The notes beneath the pieces were generated by a model that saw only the letters and a program-made list of their open reading frames with translations, did not search any database and was not told the DNA's origin. This document shows, piece by piece, positions 1-4,921 of a stretch of 5,139 bases of DNA (position 1 is its first letter; each line of letters opens with the position of its first letter). The stretch is from assembly GCA_005885025.1 (NCBI GenBank), contig VAYC01000090.1, forward strand, positions 1 through 5,139. Direction: 5' to 3'. The position numbers were made by a program, and so were the translations under genes. The stretch comes from Actinomycetota bacterium. Its GTDB lineage: Bacteria; Actinomycetota; UBA4738.

Positions 1-359
1 TCGTGGTCCTCACCTCGAACAACACGAGGGAGCTCTCCGAGGCGTTGAAGCGGCGATGCCTCTTCCTCCACATGGACTACCCGACGATCGAGCGGGAGAA
101 GCAGATCATCCTGGCCAGGGTGCCGGGCATCGACTCGGCATTCGCCGAGCAGATCGCCCGTTTGGTCCGTTCGATCCGGGAGTTCGACTTGAAGAAGCCG
201 CCGTCCGTCTCGGAGACGCTCGATTGGGCGCGGACACTCTTGCTGCTCGGGCTCGATCGGGTCGACGGGGACGTGACCCAGGACACCCTCTCGCTCCTGC
301 TGAAGTACCAGCAGGACATCGACAAGGTGAAGCCCGAGTTGGCGCGACACGAGGCCTGA
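1..359 (+). CDS. MoxR-family AAA+ ATPase, C-terminal fragment (5' end outside window)
   Basis: The reading frame is open from the window edge (first full codon at base 3) to TGA at 357-359, giving about 119 visible residues. The visible start VVLTSNNTRELSEALKRR matches the sensor-1 strand of MoxR/RavA-type AAA+ ATPases (the TSNN motif). It is followed by the A-L-K-R-R-C segment that supplies the arginine finger near the next strand, LFLHMDYP. The rest is the helical lid, including SVSETLDWARTLLLLG, which is typical of MoxR (P-S-V-S-E-T/A-I-D-W). Family members are cytoplasmic chaperone-like ATPases that usually assist maturation of metal enzymes or work with a VWA-domain partner. Walker A and B must lie upstream of the window. 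No VWA/CoxE-like partner follows; the next gene is convergent, so any partner would be upstream. The GTG at base 3 is internal, not a real start. The family call is firm; the substrate is unknown. Confidence 0.88.
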   Translation, partial: VVLTSNNTRELSEALKRRCLFLHMDYPTIEREKQIILARVPGIDSAFAEQIARLVRSIREFDLKKPPSVSETLDWARTLLLLGLDRVDGDVTQDTLSLLLKYQQDIDKVKPELARHEA

Positions 360-407
360 GGCTCTACTACCTGCTGCGGGCAAGCTGGTGCCAGTTGATC
401 CCAACGA

Positions 408-860
408 TCACGTCGGATCGACGCGGAAAGGTGACCGCGTCCGGGCACTCTCCAATTCCCACTTCCGGCGCGCAGCCTGCCTGAGCATGTCGAGCATGAG
501 CTGCGGGCTGCAGCCCTTCACCAGTAGGCAGTACACGTCGGCCCGAGCCGCCTCGAGATCGAGTGTCTGGTCATCGTACGCCGTGAACACGACCGCTTGG
601 ACGAGGGGGGCGTCCGCCTTGATCAGGTTCGTTGCCTCCAGCCCGTCCATCCCTGGCATACGGAAATCCATCAGCACGACGTCCGGGTGTCGTTCCCGGG
701 CCAGGGACACGCCCTGGGCCCCATCTCCGGCCTCGCCCACGACTTCGAAGCCCCGCTCGCTCAGCAAGGTGCAGAGCGCCTCTCTGAGGACCTCGTCGTC
801 GTCCACGACGAGCACCCGAGGGACCGACACCCATGTGGCGCCCGGGGATGTCGCGTTCAC
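408..860 (-). CDS. Single-domain response regulator (receiver only, no output domain)
   Basis: This 150-residue protein is essentially one CheY-like receiver domain, about residues 14-130. The acidic pocket is D20-D21-D22, the phospho-acceptor is D65 (in V-V-L-M-D-F-R-M-P-G-M-D-G), the switch residue is T93 and the conserved lysine is K115 (L-V-K-G). Every catalytic residue is therefore present. The sequence resembles NarL/FixJ-type receivers, but the protein ends after a short basic tail (R-K-W-E-L-E-S-A-R...) without the LuxR-type HTH. I chose GTG at 860 because it overlaps the kinase stop as GTGA, and an AAGGAGA ribosome site lies 10 nt upstream. A longer frame from 932 would run 75 bases into the kinase gene and add a non-homologous leader. 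The likely phosphodonor is the coupled kinase. With no DNA-binding domain it probably acts by protein-protein contact or as a phosphate sink or relay; this last point is inference. Confidence 0.9.
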   Translation of the reverse strand: MNATSPGATWVSVPRVLVVDDDEVLREALCTLLSERGFEVVGEAGDGAQGVSLARERHPDVVLMDFRMPGMDGLEATNLIKADAPLVQAVVFTAYDDQTLDLEAARADVYCLLVKGCSPQLMLDMLRQAARRKWELESARTRSPFRVDPT

Positions 861-2518
861 GACGTTCGTATCTCCTTGGGCAGGTCGGCTCGGATGATCG
901 TTCCGGCTCCCCCACTTGTCGTCACCGTCCACGAGCCTCCGGCCATCTCCACTCGTTCCCGCATCGCCAACAGGCCGAAGTGACCATTCATCGGTGAGGT
1001 CGAGATACTCGACGGGTCGAAGCCGACGCCGTCATCCCGGACCTGGAGCCCGATACGCCCATCGTTCTCACGCAGCGATATCCACACTCGCTTCGCCCGA
1101 GCGTGCTTCAGGACGTTCGCCATCGCCTCTTGAGCCACCCGATAGAGGATGACTTCCTGAGCTGGGTCCAACCGCCCACGCAGATCGCACTCCAGCGAGC
1201 ACACCAGATCGGCGTCTCGCTCGATGGAAGCCAGGTGCTCGCTGAGCGCGGCCGAAAGCCCTCGCTCGTCCAGCATGGGTGGGCGAAGCTCGGTCATCAT
1301 CTTCCGCAGTTCGCTGATCTCGTTCCGAACCTGGCCCTGGAGCTGATCGACGAGCCTCCCAGCGCCTTCGGCATCTTCTCGTGCCACACGGTCCCGGAGC
1401 GACTCCAGCTTCACGTCGAAAGCCGTCAGGTGCTGCACCGGCCCGTCGTGAAGCTCCGCAGCGACGCGCTTGCGTTCCAACTCGGTAGCCTGAACGGTTT
1501 GCTCCAACAGGCTGCTGCGTTCCGCCTGCAAGGTCCTGAGCTTCTCTTCGGACTCGTGGCGCTCGGTCATGTCGCGCGTGTTGAGGACGAGCCCCCGGAC
1601 CGTTGGATCCGACATCAGATTGGTCATGGCGCTCTCAACGTTGCGCCAGGCACCGTCTCCGCGACCGAGTCGGTACTCGACCCTTGACACCGAGTTCTGA
1701 TGCTGGAGCAGATCCGCGATGGCGCCGGCCATGGTGGCGACGTCGCCAGGATGGATCAGTTCCGTGATATTCGATCCCAGAAGCTCCGAACTTGGAACAC
1801 CGAGGACGTGCTCCGCCGAGGCGCTCTGATACTGAACCCGACCGCTCTCGTCGAGAACCGTGATGGGGTCGGACGAATTGTGGACCAGCGACCTGAACTG
1901 CATGGTCTGTTGAGCTCCGATCCGTTTCAGCAGGAGTGCCATGCCGATCGCCGCGGCTGCTCCCACGAGCCCCAGCGCCACACCAACCCACACCAGCCGC
2001 CACAGCGCCACCTCCGCATGCTTGGTCATTTCGCCAACCGCGTCACTGGTGATGCCGGAGACCTGAGCCCCGATGATCCGGAGCTGCATGAGCTGTTGGT
2101 CGAAGCCTGGGTTTCCCCGATCCGACGCGAGAAGGGCATTCCCTGTCCTGAGGAGCTTGCCAATCAACATTCGCTCTTGCTGGAGCTTGGCGATGGTCTT
2201 CCAATCTCCCTTCATCGGGTGGATCGTCACGGTCGCATCGGCCCCCTGCACTGCCTGAACCTCTCCACCTTCCAGCAGGGCAAGAGCCGTCCGCTGCAAC
2301 TGTGTCGCGTCTTCCTGCGGATCCGCTTGGAACCCTTCGACCTTCAACAGGACATCCTTGATGTACCGCTCGGCGAGCGCGCGCTGCCGCGCGGCCACAT
2401 TGATGATGAGAGCCGTTTCACGCTCCTTTGCGGTGGCTCTGGCGTTGAAGCCGACGATCGCGGCGATCAGGATCAGGAACAACGCGATGATCCAGCCGAA
2501 CTTCCGGCCGCTACGCAT
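857..2518 (-). CDS. Membrane sensor histidine kinase, NarL class (HisKA_3), with PilJ/NarX-like outer domain and PAS domain
   Basis: This 553-residue kinase has TM1 at about 8-25, an extracytoplasmic domain at about 26-170, TM2 at about 172-197, no obvious HAMP domain, a PAS domain at about 206-320, a short coiled coil at 321-345, HisKA_3 at about 346-412 and HATPase_c at about 450-550. The phospho-histidine is H357 in ELHDGPVQHL. The ATP-binding boxes are intact: N-box E464-A-M-A-N468 with H472, G1 D495-D-G-V-G-F-D, G2 around G512-H-F-G-L, and S-G-G-A-G-T at 535-540. The outer domain opens with INVAARQRALAERY (39-52), which resembles the conserved P-box-like start of PilJ/NarX sensor domains (pattern I-N-x-A-G-R-Q-R-M-L-S-Q-R). 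The ATG overlaps the TAG stop of the upstream cupredoxin gene (ATGCGTAG), and its own ribosome site is weak, so translation is probably coupled. The kinase class is firm; the ligand is unknown. A NOx or redox signal is my inference. Confidence 0.93.
   Translation of the reverse strand: MRSGRKFGWIIALFLILIAAIVGFNARATAKERETALIINVAARQRALAERYIKDVLLKVEGFQADPQEDATQLQRTALALLEGGEVQAVQGADATVTIHPMKGDWKTIAKLQQERMLIGKLLRTGNALLASDRGNPGFDQQLMQLRIIGAQVSGITSDAVGEMTKHAEVALWRLVWVGVALGLVGAAAAIGMALLLKRIGAQQTMQFRSLVHNSSDPITVLDESGRVQYQSASAEHVLGVPSSELLGSNITELIHPGDVATMAGAIADLLQHQNSVSRVEYRLGRGDGAWRNVESAMTNLMSDPTVRGLVLNTRDMTERHESEEKLRTLQAERSSLLEQTVQATELERKRVAAELHDGPVQHLTAFDVKLESLRDRVAREDAEGAGRLVDQLQGQVRNEISELRKMMTELRPPMLDERGLSAALSEHLASIERDADLVCSLECDLRGRLDPAQEVILYRVAQEAMANVLKHARAKRVWISLRENDGRIGLQVRDDGVGFDPSSISTSPMNGHFGLLAMRERVEMAGGSWTVTTSGGAGTIIRADLPKEIRTS
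871..877 (-). promoter_or_regulatory. Ribosome binding site for the receiver-only regulator
   Basis: Read on the minus strand this is AAGGAGA, inside the last codons of the kinase gene, 10 nt before the GTG at 860. A near-consensus Shine-Dalgarno here, together with the GTGA overlap, decides the start of the regulator and implies translational coupling to the kinase. Confidence 0.65.
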
Positions 2519-2984
2519 CTGGATCGCCCGTGTCTCGGTCGCTTCCCACCTGCAGAAGGGTGTGCATTCCTCCGAGGTAGTGCCCTTCGAGGTTGCAGAA
2601 GAAGACGTACCGGCCCGGCGAGAGGTTCAGGACAAGCTGTGCCCGATCGCCAACGTCGAGTTCGCTCAGCTCGTCGACGGCATGGAGCTGAGGGGAGTCC
2701 TCGTCGACGAGGAGCCCATCGGGTCGAAGCGGGAGTTGGGCTGCGGGCAGGTCGGTTCTGACCACGACCAACTCGTGAGTGGATGGCCCCAAGTCATGCA
2801 CAAGAAGCACCACATGTCCGGTCGCCACGCTCGAAGAGGACGCGGTGATGCGAAAGTCTCGGATCGTGACGGCGAGACTGGGCCCGTGGCCAGCGGGCGC
2901 GCCCCCCGTGCAAGCAGAAAGGCCGACGATCGCCGCAGCGACCGTGGCCACGACGAACCTGCGGGATCTTCGCGGATCGATCAT
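2511..2984 (-). CDS. Cupredoxin-fold (type-1 copper) lipoprotein, sulfocyanin/plastocyanin-like
   Basis: This is a 157-residue secreted protein. A basic n-region (M-I-D-P-R-R-S-R-R) and a hydrophobic stretch are followed by a lipobox L-S-A-C, with C25 the expected lipidated cysteine. The mature part is a small beta-rich domain carrying the full type-1 copper ligand set: H70 in G-P-S-T-H-E, then C130, H135 and M140 in F-C-N-L-E-G-H-Y-L-G-G-M. The C-N-x-x-G-H-Y-x-x-G-M pattern is typical of sulfocyanin-like cupredoxins. It should sit on the outer face of the cytoplasmic membrane and carry electrons or bind copper. The kinase start lies inside its 3' end (8 bp overlap), making it the first gene of the sensor operon. 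I chose the ATG at 2984. A TTG at 2999, five codons upstream, has a better-placed AAAGG 8 nt before it and is a real alternative; it would not change the lipoprotein call. Confidence 0.87.
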   Translation of the reverse strand: MIDPRRSRRFVVATVAAAIVGLSACTGGAPAGHGPSLAVTIRDFRITASSSSVATGHVVLLVHDLGPSTHELVVVRTDLPAAQLPLRPDGLLVDEDSPQLHAVDELSELDVGDRAQLVLNLSPGRYVFFCNLEGHYLGGMHTLLQVGSDRDTGDPDA

Positions 2985-3002
2985 CGATGTCGAGTCCAAA
3001 GG

Positions 3003-3062
3003 GGGTGCCTTTCTCGACTCATCGGATAGGCGGCTTTCCCCCTTGAGACAGGCGTCGCACCC
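3003..3062 (-). other. Inverted-repeat element in the leader of the cupredoxin operon
   Basis: On the minus strand GGGTGC (3062-3057) pairs perfectly with GCACCC (3008-3003). An alternative register pairs GGGT, GCCT and TCTC with GAGA, AGGC and ACCC across the same span. The 3' arm contains the AAAGG that could serve the TTG start. It could be a structured leader only if transcription starts upstream of 3062, so it competes with the promoter interpretation at 3019-3046. I do not recognise it as a known riboswitch class. Confidence 0.25.
3019..3046 (-). promoter_or_regulatory. Candidate FliA/WhiG-type promoter for the cupredoxin-kinase-regulator operon
   Basis: On the minus strand TCAA (3046-3043) is followed after 16 nt by TCCGATGA (3026-3019). 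The known consensus of the FliA/SigD/WhiG sigma family is TAAA, 14-16 nt, GCCGATAA, so the match is 3/4 and 6/8 with allowed spacing. Transcription would begin near 3012, leaving a short leader before the ATG at 2984. No convincing sigma-70 promoter is seen in this 100-base gap. The match could be chance, and transcription may instead continue from the zinc-ribbon gene upstream. Confidence 0.35.
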
Positions 3063-3099
3063 GAGCTGCTCCTGGGAACCGAGGTCTGGAGCGATCCGC

Positions 3100-3669
3100 C
3101 TACCGGCTCAGACCGCTCAGCTCCCTGATGGCTTCGCGACACGTGTCGCAAAGACCTCCCCGGCCTGCTCGGCCGCAGGAGGAGCAGCGAGGGCCTTTCG
3201 AGGTTTCCGCCTCGGGCTCCTGGTCGGATTGCAGATCCGGCTTCTGATCGACGAGGTTGAAGGGCTGTGCGGGGGTCGGCGCCGTTTCCGCCTCGGGCCC
3301 CAGGGTCTCCACGCGGGGCGTATCCAACGATTCAGTCTCTAGCGGCTCGGGCTCCACGCGCTCCTCGATCAGAGGAGCTGGATCATCTACGAGAGCAAAT
3401 ATCTTAGTGGCGTCGGTGACTTCCTCGGGGGGCCCAACCGCGAGCTCCAGAACTGGGTCGGGGGGTGGCTCGTCCTCGGCCGGGAGGAAGTCGGCGGCGG
3501 GGGGGCTTGAGGCGGGCGTCGCCGGGGAGAGCAATGCCTGGTCGGATGCTTCGGCAGAGAAACCCGTGGTGCTGGTCAGCGGCGACCCGCAGGAGTCGCA
3601 GAAGCCCGGCGTGGAGAAGAGACCGCACCAGGTGCAGGCGATCTGCGGCTCCTCTGGGGCTCCGCTCAC
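3100..3669 (-). CDS. Hypothetical protein with two terminal zinc ribbons and an acidic linker
   Basis: I do not recognise this 189-residue protein as a named family. Its N-terminus holds C12-x2-C15-x8-C24-x2-C27 and its C-terminus C162-x2-C165-x8-C174-x2-C177: two four-cysteine zinc ribbons with identical spacing. The roughly 130 residues between them are rich in Pro, Glu, Asp and Ala (for example E-P-E-P-L-E-T-E-S) and are probably disordered. No signal peptide or membrane segment is visible, so it is probably cytoplasmic. The GTG start at 3669 is supported by GGAGGG six nt upstream. It precedes the cupredoxin operon by about 115 bases on the same strand, so co-transcription is possible but not shown. 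Zinc ribbons of this kind commonly mediate protein or nucleic-acid contacts; no specific role can be assigned. Confidence 0.82.
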   Translation of the reverse strand: MSGAPEEPQIACTWCGLFSTPGFCDSCGSPLTSTTGFSAEASDQALLSPATPASSPPAADFLPAEDEPPPDPVLELAVGPPEEVTDATKIFALVDDPAPLIEERVEPEPLETESLDTPRVETLGPEAETAPTPAQPFNLVDQKPDLQSDQEPEAETSKGPRCSSCGRAGRGGLCDTCREAIRELSGLSR

Positions 3670-3675
3670 CTCGAA

Positions 3676-3681
3676 CCCTCC
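3676..3681 (-). promoter_or_regulatory. Ribosome binding site of the twin zinc-ribbon gene
   Basis: GGAGGG on the minus strand, 6 nt before the GTG at 3669. It is a near-consensus Shine-Dalgarno that fixes the non-ATG start immediately ahead of the first zinc ribbon. Confidence 0.7.
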
Positions 3682-3784
3682 GCCGTGACGGGGCCTCGCG
3701 GCGCTGGGAGGTCAACCCTCGCCCGCCGCCGATCGCCCCCGTCCCCCGTTCGTCTCGCCTTCTACATCGCTCCAGAAAGGCAAC

Positions 3785-3810
3785 TTGTTACCCACCTCCA
3801 CGGATATAGT
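3785..3810 (+). promoter_or_regulatory. Candidate promoter for the YetF-like gene
   Basis: TATAGT (3805-3810) matches the -10 consensus at five of six positions and lies 35 bases before the GTG start, giving a leader of roughly 29 nt. The nearest -35-like sequence, TTGTTA (3785-3790), is only 14 nt upstream, shorter than the usual 16-18, so the -35 assignment is weak. The -10 stands out in otherwise GC-rich DNA. Confidence 0.4.
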
Positions 3811-3830
3811 CCGGCCAGCCCGACCCGGTC

Positions 3831-3838
3831 AGAGGAGG
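3831..3838 (+). promoter_or_regulatory. Ribosome binding site of the YetF-like gene
   Basis: AGAGGAGG ends 7 nt before the GTG at 3846, an optimal Shine-Dalgarno placement. It favours GTG at 3846 over the ATG two codons later at 3852. Confidence 0.75.
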
Positions 3839-3845
3839 TGCGATC

Positions 3846-4433
3846 GTGCTGATGACGACCGCAATGCAGCGGTTGTTCTCGACAGGGATCCCGATCACCG
3901 AAAAGGTCGTCCGGACAGTGGTGGTGTACGGGGCGGTGCTCTTCCTGCTCCGCCTGGGTGGGAAGCGCACCGCCGCGCAGCTCAACTCATTCGATCTCGT
4001 CGTTCTGCTGCTCATCAGCAACGTCGTCCAGAACGCGATCATCGGGCCAGAGAACTCGCTGCTCGGTGGGTTGATCGGCGCTACGGTGCTGGTCGTCGTG
4101 AACGACCTCGTCAGCCGCCTCGCCCGGCAGAACGACATCATCGATCGGGCCATGGAGGGCACCGAGGACCGTATCGTCGAGGATGGGGCATTCCTCGATC
4201 GCCAGCTGCGGAGGCTCGGGATCCGGACCAGCGATCTCGAGGTGGCGCTCCGTCGTCAGGGCGCTGAAAACGTCGGTCAGGTCAAGCAGGCCGACCTCTA
4301 TCCATCAGGCGCGATCGTCGTCGATCTGCGGCCGGAGGCCCGTGGCGCTTCGCACGAGGACGTCGAAAGGCTCGAACGCAAGGTCGATCAACTGACGGCG
4401 AGCGTGGCTCGTCTCGCGCAAGCAGGCGCGTGA
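3846..4433 (+). CDS. YetF/DUF421-family membrane protein
   Basis: This 195-residue protein has three predicted membrane helices at about 21-37, 49-66 and 71-91, followed by a soluble domain at about 95-165 and a short coiled coil at about 170-192 (heptad-like E-D-V-E-R-L-E-R-K-V-D-Q-L). The hallmarks of the family are the R-L-G-G-K-R motif after TM1, F-D-L-V-V-L-L-L-I-S-N entering TM2, and N-A-I-I-G-P-E-N-S-L-L-G-G before TM3. The downstream domain shows the family pattern of E-D-G-x-F, a leucine-rich L-R-R-L-G-I, D-L-E-x-A-L-R-R-Q-G and a terminal beta strand (G-A-I-V-V-D). The length is normal for the family. Members are inner-membrane proteins of largely unknown biochemical role; some in Bacillus are linked to sporulation or envelope traits. 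It has its own promoter candidate and strong ribosome site, and the downstream metallopeptidase gene probably has a separate promoter. Confidence 0.9.
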   Translation: MLMTTAMQRLFSTGIPITEKVVRTVVVYGAVLFLLRLGGKRTAAQLNSFDLVVLLLISNVVQNAIIGPENSLLGGLIGATVLVVVNDLVSRLARQNDIIDRAMEGTEDRIVEDGAFLDRQLRRLGIRTSDLEVALRRQGAENVGQVKQADLYPSGAIVVDLRPEARGASHEDVERLERKVDQLTASVARLAQAGA

Positions 4434-4503
4434 GGGGTCGGTTCAGGCACTTGATTCCGGGAATGCGAACTCGGACCGATCGTCCCAGTCCGCGGTCACT
4501 CGG

Positions 4504-4509
4504 TACGCT
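4504..4509 (+). promoter_or_regulatory. Candidate -10 box for leaderless transcription of the metallopeptidase gene
   Basis: TACGCT fits the actinobacterial TAnnnT -10 pattern and ends 6 nt before the ATG at 4516. At that distance transcription would start at or next to the A of the ATG. No proper Shine-Dalgarno with normal spacing precedes the ATG, which agrees with a leaderless mRNA. No clear -35 is seen. Confidence 0.45.
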
Positions 4510-4515
4510 GGCGGG

Positions 4516-4857
4516 ATGATCGACCGCCGACGGTTCGAGGAACTCGTCGCCGAAGCCGTCGACTCCCTGCCGCGTTGGGTGCTGGAGCGACTGGAGAATG
4601 TGGAGGTGCTGGTGGAGGAGCGGCCGCCGCCGGGCGAGCCGAACCTCTTGGGCCGTTATCACGGCATCCCCTTGACCAGGCGTTCGAACTACGCGGGGGT
4701 CCTGCCGGACACGATCACGCTCTACCGCAGCACGGTCGAGCGGTCGGCGCGCGACGAGGACGAGCTGCGCGAGATCATCGCCCACACCGTCGAGCACGAA
4801 GTGGCGCACTTCTTCGGTATCTCCGATGAGCGGCTTCGCGACCTGGGGGCCTACTGA
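4516..4857 (+). CDS. Zincin-like metallopeptidase family protein (HExxHxxGxxD)
   Basis: This 113-residue protein is the typical size of the small zincin-like (Zincin_1-type) metallopeptidase family, which is frequent in Actinomycetota. The N-terminus R-R-F-E-E-L-V-A-E-A-V-D-S-L-P is the family's characteristic helix. The middle holds the conserved L-L-G-R-Y-H-G-I-P-L-T and L-P-D-T-I-T-L-Y segments. The active site is near the C-terminus: H94-E95-V-A-H98-F-F-G101-I-S-D104, so both zinc histidines, the catalytic glutamate and a third ligand candidate (D104) are present. No signal peptide or membrane segment is seen, so it is cytoplasmic. The substrate is not known for the family, and peptidase activity is assumed from the motif. 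The 82-base gap after the YetF-like gene and a -10 box next to the ATG suggest separate, leaderless expression. Confidence 0.88.
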   Translation: MIDRRRFEELVAEAVDSLPRWVLERLENVEVLVEERPPPGEPNLLGRYHGIPLTRRSNYAGVLPDTITLYRSTVERSARDEDELREIIAHTVEHEVAHFFGISDERLRDLGAY

Positions 4858-4886
4858 ACGGCCTGAGGCCTCCTGCCCCGAGGGCA

Positions 4887-4916
4887 CTTGGGGGCCCTCG
4901 CGGGAGAGCCCCCAAG
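4887..4916. terminator. Hairpin between converging genes, probable bidirectional terminator
   Basis: A perfect 9-bp stem, CTTGGGGGC (4887-4895) with GCCCCCAAG (4908-4916), encloses a 12-base loop. It lies between the stop of the metallopeptidase gene (4857) and the stop of the leftward YCII-like gene (4922), the expected place for a shared terminator. It lacks a T-run on either side, so it is not a textbook intrinsic terminator; U-less hairpins of this kind are common in high-GC actinobacteria. A small palindrome, GGCCTGAGGCC (4860-4870), precedes it. Confidence 0.65.
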
Positions 4917-4921
4917 CCCCG

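Larger units (their letters stand above)
3670..3845. other. Divergent intergenic region (176 bases)
   Basis: This region separates the leftward zinc-ribbon gene from the rightward YetF-like gene, so it should hold promoters in both directions. Rightward, a TATAGT box and a strong ribosome site are visible. Leftward, TTGACC (minus strand, 3713-3708) resembles a -35 box, but I see no acceptable -10 at the right distance. No RNA gene or small ORF is convincing here. Confidence 0.6.

Noticed and set aside
383..396. A small hairpin (AGCTG / CAGTT around GTGC) between the converging MoxR and regulator stops, considered as a terminator.
   Set aside because: The stem is only five pairs with a G-T wobble and has no T-run, so it is too weak to call.
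861..932. An upstream extension of the response regulator to a start at 932.
   Set aside because: It would run deep into the kinase gene and add a non-homologous leader, whereas GTG at 860 overlaps the kinase stop as GTGA with a good ribosome site.
1700..2761. A 353-codon open frame on the plus strand opposite the kinase and cupredoxin genes.
   Set aside because: It is antisense to two genes with intact domains and motifs, crosses both, and its translation shows no recognisable domain. Long antisense frames are common in GC-rich DNA.
3712..3735. A second FliA-like motif, TCAA then GCCGATCG, on the plus strand in the divergent intergenic region.
   Set aside because: The spacer is only 12 nt, outside the 14-16 nt range of this sigma family, and a better-placed TATAGT box and ribosome site serve the downstream gene.
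4282..4887. A 201-codon open frame on the minus strand opposite the metallopeptidase gene and the end of the YetF-like gene.
   Set aside because: The opposite strand carries a clear HExxH metallopeptidase and the YetF domain; this frame is Arg/Pro-rich shadow sequence with no domain.
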